Source of the DNA: Leptothermofonsia sp049200465 | GTDB lineage: Bacteria; Cyanobacteriota; Cyanobacteriia; Leptolyngbyales; Leptolyngbyaceae | Length of the DNA: 64,000 bases | NCBI RefSeq assembly: GCF_049200465.1 | Contig: NZ_CP120836.1 | Span: 2,976,001 to 3,040,000 of the forward strand | Direction: 5' to 3' | Shown: positions 57,201 to 64,000 of the stretch, in pieces | Layout: every line of letters starts with the position of its first letter | Numbering within the stretch: the first letter of the stretch is position 1 | The notes under the pieces: generated by a model | Seen by the model: the letters and a program-made list of their open reading frames with translations, nothing else | What the model was told of the DNA's origin: nothing | Databases searched by the model: none | Program-made: the position numbers and the translations under genes

Positions 57201-58898
57201 CCCGGAGAAGGCGGTCAACTTCCTGGCAAGAAAGTATATCCCTGGATTGCTAAAGTGCGCCACTCAACCCCCGGTGTAGGGCTGATTTCGCCGCCACCCC
57301 ACCACGACATTTACTCAATTGAAGACCTGGCCGAGCTAATTCACGACCTGAAGAATGCCAACCGGGAAGCACGCATCAGTGTCAAGCTGGTATCTGAGGT
57401 GGGAGTTGGCACGATCGCCGCTGGCGTCGCCAAAGCCCACGCGGATGTGGTGTTGATCTCTGGCTTTGATGGTGGGACCGGTGCATCGCCCCAAACTTCG
57501 ATCAAACATGCCGGATTGCCCTGGGAACTGGGGTTGGCCGAAACCCATCAGACCCTGGTGTTGAACAATTTGCGATCGCGCATTGCTGTGGAAACCGATG
57601 GTCAGATGAAAACGGGGCGCGATGTGGTAATTGCCACCCTCCTGGGAGCCGAAGAATTTGGCTTCTCTACTGCTCCCCTGGTGACGCTTGGCTGCATCAT
57701 GATGCGCGTCTGCCACATGAACACCTGCCCTGCCGGGATCGCAACTCAGGATCCCTATCTCCGTCAGAGCTTTGTTGGCAAGCCCGAACACACCGTCAAC
57801 TTTATGCGATTTGTTGCCCAAGAGGTGCGGGAATTGATGGCCCAACTGGGTTTCCGTACCCTAAACGAAATGGTCGGTCGCACTGATGTTCTGGAAGCCA
57901 GGCAAGCAGTTGATCACTGGAAAGCAAAAGGAATTGACCTCTCCAAAATTCTCTATCAACCTGAAGTCGATCCCGAAGTGGGCCGTTATTGCCAGATTCC
58001 CCAAAACCACGGACTCGATAAATCTCTCGATATGACCGTGTTGTTAGATCTGTGTAAGCCTGCAATCGAGAACGGGGAAAGGGTCAAAGCAACCCTACCA
58101 ATCAAAAACATTAACCGCGTTGTAGGCACTATCCTCGGCAACGAAATCACCAAACGCCACTGGGATGGATTGCCCGAAGATACAGTTCATCTGCATTTCC
58201 AGGGCAGTGCGGGTCAGAGTTTTGCAGCCTTTGTACCCAAAGGCGTCACCCTGGAACTGGAAGGGGATGCTAACGACTACCTGGGTAAGGGACTCAGCGG
58301 TGGCAAAATCATTCTCTACCCACCTGCTGGTTCCACCTTTGTAGCCGAAGAAAACATCATCACAGGTAATGTTGCCTTCTACGGAGCAACGAGTGGCGAA
58401 GCCTACATTTGCGGTATGGCAGGGGAACGTTTCTGTGTTCGCAATTCCGGTGTCAACGCCGTTGTCGAAGCTGTGGGTGATCACGGTTGTGAGTATATGA
58501 CAGGTGGCAAAGTGGTTGTCTTAGGCGAAACCGGACGCAACTTTGCGGCTGGAATGAGTGGTGGAGTCGCCTACATTCTGGATGAGATGGGAGATTTTGC
58601 AACGCGTTGCAATACTCAGATGGTTGGTCTGGAATCCCTGGAAGAACCGGAGGAAATTGAGGATCTGCGTCAAATGATTCAGCGTCATTTGGACTACACA
58701 GGTAGCGAAAAAGCAGCCGAAGTGTTGGCGAATTGGGAAACGATGTTGCCACAGTTTGTCAAAGTCATGCCGAAAGACTATAAGCGTGTTTTGCAAGCTA
58801 TACAAAATGCGCTGGCATCAGGTCTGAGTGGTGATGATGCCCTATCGGCTGCGTTTGAAGAAAATGCCCGCGATGTCGCTCGTATTGGGGGAAGTTAA
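54267..58898 (+). CDS. gltB: Glutamate synthase large subunit (GOGAT)
   Basis: This 1543-aa protein transfers the glutamine amide to 2-oxoglutarate to make glutamate. I chose ATG 54267, so the active-site Cys of the glutaminase domain (YEHDACGVGFIV, Cys22) is near the N terminus, to be exposed by propeptide cleavage. The synthase domain has TGAMSYGSISKEAHETLAIA, GEGGEDPERY and AGVAKAHADVVLISGFDGGT. The FeS cysteines are in CIMMRVCHMNTCPAGIATQD. The C-terminal GXGXG helix has SGGKIILYPP and SGGVAYILDE. Around residue 458, a repeat-derived insert (KGEGKGQWAIMGNGQTLHST) is present in a loop. A ferredoxin-dependent enzyme (GlsF) is possible, but the gltD gene 460 bp downstream favours the NAD(P)H type. 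Confidence 0.93.
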   Translation: MNTNKMPLQQGLYDPRYEHDACGVGFIVHMQGKKSHEIVDNALTILLNLDHRGAVGAEVNTGDGAGILLQVPHKFFKKVADEIGIVLPEAGQYGVGMIYASPDRRQREQSRQIFEQVVANEGLQVLGWRDVPTDNSMLGDTAKSSEPFMQQVFIQRSPNLTDDLAFERKLYVIRKLSHNAIRASGIDPYWYLSSLSSRTVVYKGMLMPVQLGQYYLDLHDPDMESALALVHSRFSTNTFPSWERSHPYRYIAHNGEINTLRGNINWMHARQSLFESELFGDDIQKIRPVINIDGSDSLIFDNALELLTLAGRSLPHAVMMMIPEPWTNHESMSDEKKAFYEYHSCLMEPWDGPASIAFTDGTVMGAVLDRNGLRPSRYYVTKDNLVIMASEAGVLPVAPERVALKGRLQPGRMFLVDMEQGRIIADEEIKNQIATAQPYREWLNQHLVGLDQLNAPKGEGKGQWAIMGNGQTLHSTPPPSLITRQMAFGYTFEDLRILLTPMARDGVEAVGSMGSDTPLAVLSDRPKLLYDYFQQLFAQVTNPPIDSIREEIVTSAETTIGAERNLLNPEPESCHLIKLKTPVLSNAELARLKHLNQDDFRSLTLPILFNPKEGVRGLEAAMDEICATADQAIANGVSILILSDREINPERAPIPALLAVSGLHHHLIREGTRIRVGLVLESGEPREVHHFAALIGYGCEAINPYLAFETIEDMIQQGLLVNVDYKTACKNYVKAVTRGVIKVASKIGISTLQSYRGAQIFEAIGLNRSVIDRYFTWTASRIEGADLEVIAKEAVLRHHHAFPDRDVNGHTLDVGGEYQWRKEGEAHLFSPETIHSLQKAVRTGSYETYQHYAKLVNEQNQKHFTLRGLLQFKPREPVPLEEVEPVEAIMKRFKTGAMSYGSISKEAHETLAIAMNRIGGKSNTGEGGEDPERYTWTNEQGDSKNSAIKQVASGRFGVTSLYLSQAQEIQIKMAQGAKPGEGGQLPGKKVYPWIAKVRHSTPGVGLISPPPHHDIYSIEDLAELIHDLKNANREARISVKLVSEVGVGTIAAGVAKAHADVVLISGFDGGTGASPQTSIKHAGLPWELGLAETHQTLVLNNLRSRIAVETDGQMKTGRDVVIATLLGAEEFGFSTAPLVTLGCIMMRVCHMNTCPAGIATQDPYLRQSFVGKPEHTVNFMRFVAQEVRELMAQLGFRTLNEMVGRTDVLEARQAVDHWKAKGIDLSKILYQPEVDPEVGRYCQIPQNHGLDKSLDMTVLLDLCKPAIENGERVKATLPIKNINRVVGTILGNEITKRHWDGLPEDTVHLHFQGSAGQSFAAFVPKGVTLELEGDANDYLGKGLSGGKIILYPPAGSTFVAEENIITGNVAFYGATSGEAYICGMAGERFCVRNSGVNAVVEAVGDHGCEYMTGGKVVVLGETGRNFAAGMSGGVAYILDEMGDFATRCNTQMVGLESLEEPEEIEDLRQMIQRHLDYTGSEKAAEVLANWETMLPQFVKVMPKDYKRVLQAIQNALASGLSGDDALSAAFEENARDVARIGGS

Positions 58899-59356
58899 TG
58901 TTTAGATCTTCGACTTCTTGTTTAATGGGCGATATGATGCCGAATTGAATTTAGAAGTCGGAGATCTGGCAAGGTAGATATTTTCATAGCAACTACTGAG
59001 AGTTTTTGCGCGATATGAAAAAAACAGACATTCTCGCCATCCCATCTGTGCCCTTTTGGTAAGGGGAAAACCCATAGTCGAGTTTTTCAACTCTTTAGAC
59101 TTAATCGGAAACAAGAAAGGAAATCAGTTCTTTGCATAAAATTGTCAATTTTCATGGCTTTATCGCCCATTCTCATATCGAGTGATTTATTTCCGATAAT
59201 GTCTTTTATTTAGCTGGTTCACTTCCTCTCGCAACTGAATCAAGATATCTCGAATATTTGCTTGTTGTTACTTGGATCCTCTGGTATCTGCATTGTCATA
59301 ACTTTCTTTCTACCTTCTCCTATACCTAACTTAAGCCTGAAATCGAGAGATCACCT
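58899..59356. other. gltB-gltD intergenic region
   Basis: 458 bp without a gene or known repeat. It may contain a second promoter for gltD. Confidence 0.4.
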
Positions 59357-60841
59357 ATGGGAAAACCAACTGGCTTTATTGAATACCTGCGTGAAGTTGC
59401 ATCTGAAATCGCACCCAGCGATCGCATCCGCAACTGGGACGAATTTCATCTGCCAATGCCAGAGGAAAAGCTGCGAACTCAAGGTGCTCGCTGCATGGAT
59501 TGCGGTACCCCCTTCTGCCATACAGGCACCCTCATCAGTGGAATGGCCAGTGGCTGTCCAATTAACAATCTGATTCCCGAATGGAATGATTTAGTCTACC
59601 ATGGCCTGTGGAAAGAAGCCCTTGCTCGCCTGCACAAAACCAACAACTTCCCTGAATTTACGGGTCGCATTTGCCCCGCACCCTGCGAAGGCTCCTGTGT
59701 TCTCGGTATCCACAATCCCCCCGTCACCATCAAAAATATTGAATATTCCATTGCCGAGAAAGGATGGGAAAAAGGCTGGATTACCCCCAATCCCCCCAGC
59801 AAACGTACCGGGAAAAAAGTGGCCATCGTCGGTTCTGGACCAGCCGGGCTGGCTGCCGCCGCTCAATTGAATACAGCGGGACATTGGGTGACGGTATATG
59901 AACGGAGCGATCGCCCTGGCGGCTTACTGATGTACGGCATTCCCAACATGAAGCTAGACAAGGAAAAAGTGGTTCTGCGCCGCATCAATGTGTTGGAAGC
60001 AGAAGGAGTCACCTTCGTCTGCAACACCGAAATTGGCAAAGACCTGCCCGTTGAAACCCTGCTGAATGACTTTGATGCCGTTATCCTCTGTACTGGAGCC
60101 ACCAAACCTCGTGATTTGCCCATTGAAGGACGCGACCTGAAAGGCATCCACTTTGCCATGGATTTTCTCACCGCCAATACAAAAGCTATTCTGGATGGGC
60201 ATCCGGGCAAAAACTACATTTCTGCTGCTGGCAGAGATGTAGTGATTATCGGTGGGGGCGACACGGGAACCGATTGCGTCGGCACCTCTATTCGTCACGG
60301 CTGCACCAACCTCATGCAGTTAGAAATTATGCCTAAACCACCGAAAACTCGCGCAGCGGATAATCCCTGGCCCGAATGGCCCAAAATTTACCGGATGGAT
60401 TATGGTCAGGAAGAAGCCGCTGCCATATTTGGGAATGACCCTCGCGTTTACACCACCACTGCCACCCGGTTTGAGGGAGATGAAACCGGACATGTGAAAG
60501 CGGTTCACACCGTCCAGGTGGAGTGGCAGCACAACGAGAAAGGTCAGTTTATTCCCAAGCCAATTCCAGGGACAGAAAAAGTCATTTCCACCCAACTGGT
60601 ATTATTGGCCATGGGTTTTTTGGGGCCAGAACAACCTCTGTTGGATGCTCTGGGAATTGATCGCGATTCCCGCAGTAACATCAAAGCTGACTACGGCAAA
60701 TACACAACCAGCATTCCGGGGGTCTTCGCAGCGGGAGATTGTCGTCGAGGACAAAGCCTCGTGGTTTGGGCCCTTAATGAAGGGCGAGAAGCCGCCCGTG
60801 AGTGCGATCGCTACCTCATGGGCTATAGCGATCTGCCTTAA
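59357..60841 (+). CDS. gltD: Glutamate synthase small subunit (NAD(P)H-dependent)
   Basis: This 494-aa flavoprotein passes electrons from NAD(P)H to GltB. The N terminus has two cysteine clusters for [4Fe-4S] centres (ARCMDCGTPFCHTG and CPAPCEGSCVLGI). The FAD site is VAIVGSGPAGLAAAAQLN, the pyridine-nucleotide site VVIIGGGDTGTDCVGTSIRHG, and the late FAD contact VFAAGDCRRGQSLVVWA. Length is normal for the family. It begins MGKPTGFIEYLREVA. It is in the same direction as gltB, and the next small gene follows after 41 bp. Confidence 0.96.
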   Translation: MGKPTGFIEYLREVASEIAPSDRIRNWDEFHLPMPEEKLRTQGARCMDCGTPFCHTGTLISGMASGCPINNLIPEWNDLVYHGLWKEALARLHKTNNFPEFTGRICPAPCEGSCVLGIHNPPVTIKNIEYSIAEKGWEKGWITPNPPSKRTGKKVAIVGSGPAGLAAAAQLNTAGHWVTVYERSDRPGGLLMYGIPNMKLDKEKVVLRRINVLEAEGVTFVCNTEIGKDLPVETLLNDFDAVILCTGATKPRDLPIEGRDLKGIHFAMDFLTANTKAILDGHPGKNYISAAGRDVVIIGGGDTGTDCVGTSIRHGCTNLMQLEIMPKPPKTRAADNPWPEWPKIYRMDYGQEEAAAIFGNDPRVYTTTATRFEGDETGHVKAVHTVQVEWQHNEKGQFIPKPIPGTEKVISTQLVLLAMGFLGPEQPLLDALGIDRDSRSNIKADYGKYTTSIPGVFAAGDCRRGQSLVVWALNEGREAARECDRYLMGYSDLP

Positions 60842-60882
60842 TCAATCAGTCAGGTAATCAATCACAAACCCATAAAAAATCT

Positions 60883-61110
60883 ATGACTCAAACTTCTCCT
60901 AACCCAGTTTCTCCTGAAACGGTATATGACAATCTCAATCAATTAGAACAGGTTGATGTAGTCAAAAGCGCATTTTATCGGCAACAAGCTCAAGAGTTGT
61001 TGGCGGACTTACGGGTTAGTCTTCGGTGGCGACAGGCGATCGCCGATCGCCTTATCCATGCTAACCATCTGCTCGAAATGAACACCGTCGGCAAAGATGA
61101 CAGCTACTAA
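60883..61110 (+). CDS. Small hypothetical protein after gltD
   Basis: This is a 75-aa soluble, mostly helical protein (TVYDNLNQLEQVDVVKSAFY, then LLADLRVSLRWRQAIADRLI). No motif is recognised. It follows gltD by 41 bp and is probably co-transcribed. It has regular codon use and no repeat sequence, which supports it as a real gene. Confidence 0.6.
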   Translation: MTQTSPNPVSPETVYDNLNQLEQVDVVKSAFYRQQAQELLADLRVSLRWRQAIADRLIHANHLLEMNTVGKDDSY

Positions 61111-61130
61111 TTAAATGGGGGGAGAGGAGA

Positions 61131-61207
61131 TATAGCAATCCTATCTGGATTGTGAAAAGAGATTCCTGCGAAATCCTTTTCACAATCCTTTCATTTCACG
61201 AATCATC
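61131..61207 (+). mobile_element. MITE-like repeat, family B, short
   Basis: It starts tatagcaatcctatctggat and has the hairpin gagattcctgcgaaatcctt. The right third of the element is missing, where the A/C chimera begins. Confidence 0.65.
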
Positions 61208-61319
61208 TATAGCTATCGCCAGGTTGCTTAGGGCATTGGCTTTAAGGGGGGGCTTTTTTGGCCCCAGCCAGGAGTTCCACCCCTGCACCCGTTCAATTTT
61301 CAAGCAGGATCGCTCTATT
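61208..61319 (+). mobile_element. Chimeric MITE-like repeat (family A left, family C right)
   Basis: The left end is family A (tatagctatcgccaggttgc, then ttaggg). The right end is family C (ttcaattttcaagcaggatcgctcta). The core is the common ccaggagttccaccc hairpin. This shows that recombination between families, or shared ancestry, has occurred. Confidence 0.65.
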
Positions 61320-61535
61320 CTGTATAGAAGTCGCTAGTTATTAGGGGCTGATTGGCAGTCAGATGATAAGGAATAGGCAGTAAGGAGATCACATCTTTCT
61401 CCTCACTGCCCCTGTCCCCTATTCTCCATTCTTACTCCCTATCTCTTGCCAGAGACTTTCTTTTTAGAAATATCATGTTAAACTGAGAGCAGTTTGGAAA
61501 TTTATTTTCGGTTGTGTAATCCGTCCTATAGGCGT

Positions 61536-61576
61536 TTCTCCGAATTTAACTCTCCACAAAACTTTAATTCGGAGAA
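61536..61576 (+). promoter_or_regulatory. Hairpin that hides the rbp ribosome-binding site
   Basis: The two arms, 61536-61549 and 61563-61576, form 11 continuous base pairs (ttctccgaatt / aattcggagaa) plus two more after one mismatch, with a 13-nt loop. The Shine-Dalgarno GGAG (61571-61574) is inside the stem, 7 bp before the rbp ATG (61582). Its structure predicts translational control, possibly by temperature or by the RNA-binding protein itself. Confidence 0.75.
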
Positions 61577-61581
61577 CTTTT

Positions 61582-61884
61582 ATGTCGATTTATGTCGGAA
61601 ATTTGTCCTATGAAGTGACAGAGGACGGTATATCCCAGACCTTTGCAGAATACGGAACTGTTAAGCGGGTTCAGTTGCCCACTGATCGGGACACGGGGCG
61701 GGTACGTGGCTTTGCCTTTGTAGAAATGTCAACGGAGGCTGAAGAGCAATCTGCGATCGAAGCACTAGATGGTGCTGAGTGGATGGGACGTGACCTCAAA
61801 GTCAATAAAGCCAGACCACGGGAAAACAGAGGTTCCTCTAGAGCAAACTGGTCGAGTGGTAATCGGTCTTATAACCGGTATTAA
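61582..61884 (+). CDS. rbp: RRM-type RNA-binding protein
   Basis: This 100-aa protein has one RNA-recognition motif at residues 2-80: RNP2 is IYVGNL, and RNP1 is RGFAFVEM. The C-terminal tail (ENRGSSRANWSSGNRSYNRY) is Gly/Ser/Arg/Asn rich, as in cyanobacterial Rbp proteins, many of which are cold-induced. rpsU follows, the conserved arrangement in cyanobacteria. The leader hairpin includes the ribosome site. An intrinsic terminator lies at 62103-62128. Confidence 0.95.
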   Translation: MSIYVGNLSYEVTEDGISQTFAEYGTVKRVQLPTDRDTGRVRGFAFVEMSTEAEEQSAIEALDGAEWMGRDLKVNKARPRENRGSSRANWSSGNRSYNRY

Positions 61885-61906
61885 AGTTGTAGACGGTGAT
61901 TCTGAA

Positions 61907-62006
61907 TATAACGTTCACAAATCGTTTGTGAACAAGGGTGGGGCGAATTCTCCACGCAGGAGTGGAACACCTGCACCCTGTTTAAATTTCAAACAGGATC
62001 ACTATA
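61907..62006 (+). mobile_element. MITE-like repeat, family C
   Basis: 100 bp, complete: tataacgttcacaaatcgtt on the left, tttcaaacaggatcactata on the right. Inside is the snap-back acaaatcgtttgt, and a second snap-back cgcaggagtggaacacctgc. Confidence 0.75.
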
Positions 62007-62102
62007 GAACGATGAATTGAAAGTTTCGATTCATACAAACTCTGATTCATACCCAGGATTAGCAATGCCTTTGAAGATAGTATTGAATGATTGAAGTCTT
62101 GA

Positions 62103-62128
62103 GGGTAGACAAGGCGTCTACCCTTTTT
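62103..62128 (+). terminator. Intrinsic terminator after rbp
   Basis: An 8-bp perfect stem (gggtagac / gtctaccc) with a 5-nt loop is followed by TTTTT. It lies 219 bp after the rbp stop, beyond the family C insertion. Confidence 0.8.
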
Positions 62129-62180
62129 GCTTAAGTAACCATCATGTAATGTGTGCAACAACACCCATGAAATAAAAAGC

Positions 62181-62294
62181 TATAGCCATAGCCACTAGAC
62201 TTGGGAGAGGTTGCGGAGGTTCCACTCCTGGTTAGGTGTGCGTTCCCTACATCTTCTTAAGCCTAGTGTTCTAAGCAACTTAGCGGCCGCTATA
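62181..62294 (+). mobile_element. MITE-like repeat, family A, abutting rpsU
   Basis: 114 bp: tatagccatagccactagac on the left; gttctaagcaacttagcgg and ccgctata on the right. It ends 23 bp before the rpsU ATG, so it forms most of the rpsU leader. The core has diverged. Confidence 0.65.
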
Positions 62295-62317
62295 GAAGGA
62301 AACTGTTAGGAGATAAT

Positions 62318-62506
62318 ATGGCACAGGTAATCCTTGGCGAAGACGAAGGTATTGAGTCAGCCCTCCGCCGTTTTAAGCGGAAGGTTTCCCATGCGGGCAT
62401 TTTTCCCGATATGAGGAAGTATCGTCATTTTGAAACCCCAATCGAAAAACGGAAGCGCAAAGCCATTGCCAGGCAGAAACGGCGTCGCAGAGGATTTCGT
62501 ACCTGA
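62318..62506 (+). CDS. rpsU: 30S ribosomal protein S21
   Basis: This is a 62-aa basic protein. Sequence MAQVILGEDEGIESALRRFK and YRHFETPIEKRKRKA are typical of bacterial S21, with a Lys/Arg-rich C terminus (RQKRRRRGFRT). A ribosome site (AGGAG) lies 7 bp upstream. Paired with rbp, as in many cyanobacteria. Confidence 0.96.
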   Translation: MAQVILGEDEGIESALRRFKRKVSHAGIFPDMRKYRHFETPIEKRKRKAIARQKRRRRGFRT

Positions 62507-62620
62507 ATCCAAGTGGTGTTGTCAGCAAAAGCAACACCTGAATTGACTTTATTCACTCTGTGAAAGAGAGTATCCAAACATTGCTATCAAATGCAAAAGT
62601 CCCTAAATTAACTTAAGACA

Positions 62621-62944
62621 ATGAACATTCAGGAACTGATCAGTCGGTACAGAGCTGGGCAACGAGATTTCAGGAATTTGAACTTGATTGCCATTGATCT
62701 AAAAAATTTGAACTTAAGTGGCGCAAACCTGAGTGGTGCTAATTTAAGTGGCGCAAATTTAACCCGAACAAATCTCAGCTATGCAAATTTGACGGGTACC
62801 AATTTGACGAAAGCAAAGCTAAAGGAAACCAACCTGACGAAGGCAAACTTGTGCAATGCAAACTTAAGTGATGTTGACCTGAGCCAGGCAAATCTCAGTC
62901 AGTCCTATATGCGGGGAGCCAGTTTATCAGGTGCGACCTGGTAG
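62621..62944 (+). CDS. Pentapeptide-repeat protein
   Basis: This 107-aa protein has about 15 A(N/D)Lxx repeats (LSGANLSGANLSGANLTRTN and similar) over residues 30-105, forming a right-handed quadrilateral beta-helix. The N terminus (MNIQELISRYRAGQRDFRN) is a common cap. Such proteins are abundant in cyanobacteria; functions are mostly unknown. It lies downstream of rpsU in the same direction. Confidence 0.9.
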   Translation: MNIQELISRYRAGQRDFRNLNLIAIDLKNLNLSGANLSGANLSGANLTRTNLSYANLTGTNLTKAKLKETNLTKANLCNANLSDVDLSQANLSQSYMRGASLSGATW

Positions 62945-63045
62945 GTGAATAGCAATCCTGGCAGGGCTGTGGTGTCTATAACCGAAGACCATTTAGTGAT
63001 GGGCAGCGATCGTATTCGTGAATAATTTAGAACGGTTTATTTTTA

Positions 63046-63564
63046 ATGACTCCAGAATCTATTCGTATTCTTTCTCAGTTGAGACAGGAGTTTTATTCAC
63101 TCTTTGCGACAGCGATGGAAGTTCCAGTGAAGATTACTAATCGAAACTCCCATTCAAACAATCTTTCAATCGCATCCTGGATTGATGCGCAACAGCGGTT
63201 GAACTATATGTGTGTTTATGCCCACACAGCACCGGATGAGTTAGTGCCTGATCGTCCTCTAACCCTGCGGTTGGTAGTGAATAAGGGAGGGGATATGGTT
63301 GCCATTACAAGGCAAAAGAAGAGCGGTCAAGAGATCAATCAAAGCTGGTATTTTGAGCTTATCCTGCTGCCTGAGGAAATCCTGGATTTTCTTCCCTGGA
63401 TCGTTATCCTGATCCAGTCCTACGATACAAGTTCCACGGCGTTAGTTCCAGAACCGCCTCATCCCTTAGACTCCAGGTCCTCCACTACCCAGTCTTTTCG
63501 CAATACCCGAACTCAAAAGGCCAGCAATAAACTCTCCCAGCAGATCCTTAATCCAATTTTGTAA
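63046..63564 (+). CDS. Hypothetical protein
   Basis: This 172-aa protein has no signal peptide. It contains ITNRNSHSNNLSIASWIDAQ, then APDELVPDRPLTLRLVVNKG and ILLPEEILDFLPWIVILIQS. I do not recognise the family. The last 40 residues (from about HPLDSRSSTTQ) are polar and overlap an antisense LRR fragment, so the true C terminus may have been changed. It follows the pentapeptide gene in the same direction. Confidence 0.55.
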   Translation: MTPESIRILSQLRQEFYSLFATAMEVPVKITNRNSHSNNLSIASWIDAQQRLNYMCVYAHTAPDELVPDRPLTLRLVVNKGGDMVAITRQKKSGQEINQSWYFELILLPEEILDFLPWIVILIQSYDTSSTALVPEPPHPLDSRSSTTQSFRNTRTQKASNKLSQQILNPIL

Positions 63565-63687
63565 GTTTACGCGTTGACAAATAGAGTTAGGCACCTCCGT
63601 CAATCCTAAGTCTCGAAGATTAAGTACTACAGTACTTTCCTGTTTTACTGCTCCAATTAGTTGTTCTGCTTCCTGTATAGGCTTCAC
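63466..63687 (-). pseudogene. Leucine-rich-repeat fragment
   Basis: The first 35 or so codons (EAEQLIGAVKQ, then TVVLNLRDLGLTEVPNSI) look like the start of a cyanobacterial LRR protein (Roco/Rab-like or receptor type). The rest is unrelated and overlaps the gene at 63046 in antisense. It is probably a truncated remnant, not a working gene. Confidence 0.4.
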
Positions 63688-64000
63688 CTCACGCCTATAG
63701 GCTTCGCTTCACGCCATATTTTCCCGCCGGCATTTTTTGTTAATGCTGTTATAGCCTTACGCATTCTGGTTAGGATAAGGAGGAGTTGGAGTATCCGCCA
63801 CATTGGAGTATCCGCCACAGCATAACATTGATTGCCACCACGCGAAAATTAGCTTTTGAACTGGCTCCATTTCCATCTGGAGTAATTGACAAAACGGTGT
63901 TGCTGAAAAGCAGCATGAATCAAAACGGAGTTTCGAGCATACAGCACCTATTTCATACCCAAATTCAGCACCGCCGACAAAACAAAGATGCCATGAGGGC
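63565..64000. other. Right-edge intergenic region with duplications
   Basis: It contains a pair of 19-bp direct repeats (tataggcttcacctcacgc type, about 63677-63715), a pair of 18-bp repeats (ttggagtatccgccaca, about 63785-63820) and a family D element (63895-63973). Apart from the LRR fragment, no gene is seen. Confidence 0.5.
63895..63973. mobile_element. MITE-like palindromic repeat, family D
   Basis: Inverted copy of the 7098-7177 element: ggtgttgctgaaaagcagca on the left, tacccaaattcagcacc on the right, with aaaacggagtttcgagcat inside. Confidence 0.65.

Larger units (their letters stand above)
61111..61581. other. Intergenic region upstream of rbp
   Basis: It holds a family B repeat (61131-61207) directly abutting an A/C chimera (61208-61319), then a non-repeat stretch and the rbp leader hairpin (61536-61576). 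No gene. Confidence 0.5.
61885..62317. other. rbp-rpsU spacer filled with repeats
   Basis: It contains a family C element (61907-62006), a degenerate family D sequence (about 62020-62080), the rbp terminator and a family A element (62181-62294) ending 23 bp before rpsU. No gene. Confidence 0.55.

Noticed and set aside
54267..58898. Ferredoxin-dependent glutamate synthase (GlsF)
   Set aside because: gltD lies next to it, which favours the NAD(P)H enzyme. I could not check the ferredoxin-loop insertion by alignment, so some doubt remains.

Overview
The window is cyanobacterial chromosome, probably from a filamentous non-heterocystous (Leptolyngbya-like) organism. The evidence is chlL and chlN (light-independent chlorophyll synthesis), petB and petD (cytochrome b6f), gltB and gltD, a Ycf66-family protein, an rbp-rpsU pair, and very frequent HIP1 octamers (GCGATCGC). 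The lineage below phylum is an inference. No rRNA, tRNA or CRISPR array was found.

Layout. 1-9.5 kb is an accessory and decaying region. It has a methylglyoxal synthase/lipid-kinase fusion (582-1859), a 3.7-kb membrane hydrolase gene broken by five in-frame stops and a frameshift (1861-5563), an unusual cation exchanger (5920-7029), and three consecutive decayed genes for secreted or wall-related proteins (7445-9478). 9.5-12.5 kb is chlN, a DUF5331 gene and chlL. 13.3-18.4 kb has a membrane protease with an FHA domain, a histidine kinase and exopolyphosphatase. 19.3-25.3 kb has gnd, a long acidic Ycf66-family protein and pyruvate kinase. 25.5-42.5 kb is a phosphate/glycogen region (next paragraph). 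42.6-49.7 kb has an HD hydrolase, ctpA, petBD and a beta-propeller protein. 50.7-52.3 kb is a graveyard of IS5, IS3 and IS630 transposases. 54.2-60.8 kb is gltB-gltD. 61.5-63.6 kb is rbp-rpsU plus small genes.

The most interesting region is 23.9-38.8 kb. Seven genes lie on the minus strand in one direction: phosphoketolase, a four-EF-hand calmodulin-like protein, a phosphate-binding-protein/glycogen-phosphorylase fusion, a small unknown protein (here called domain X), a phosphate-binding-protein/DUF4912x2/domain-X fusion, true glycogen phosphorylase and pyruvate kinase. Polyphosphate kinase lies next to them on the other strand. Both fusions look like one-pass receptors: an extracytoplasmic PstS-like domain, a membrane helix, then a cytoplasmic effector. 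In the phosphorylase fusion the PLP lysine is isoleucine and two phosphate-site residues are lost, so it is probably a pseudoenzyme. Phosphoketolase and GlgP both consume Pi, so the set suggests an undescribed link between phosphate sensing, Ca2+ and glycogen use.

The non-coding DNA is full of small (about 80-115 bp) MITE-like repeats. Families A-C share TATAGC-type terminal inverted repeats, and a fourth palindromic family (D) is separate. They are sometimes nested or chimeric. One copy supplies a start codon and another supplies a stop codon. Short tandem duplications (13-31 bp) are also common and explain some of the frameshifts.
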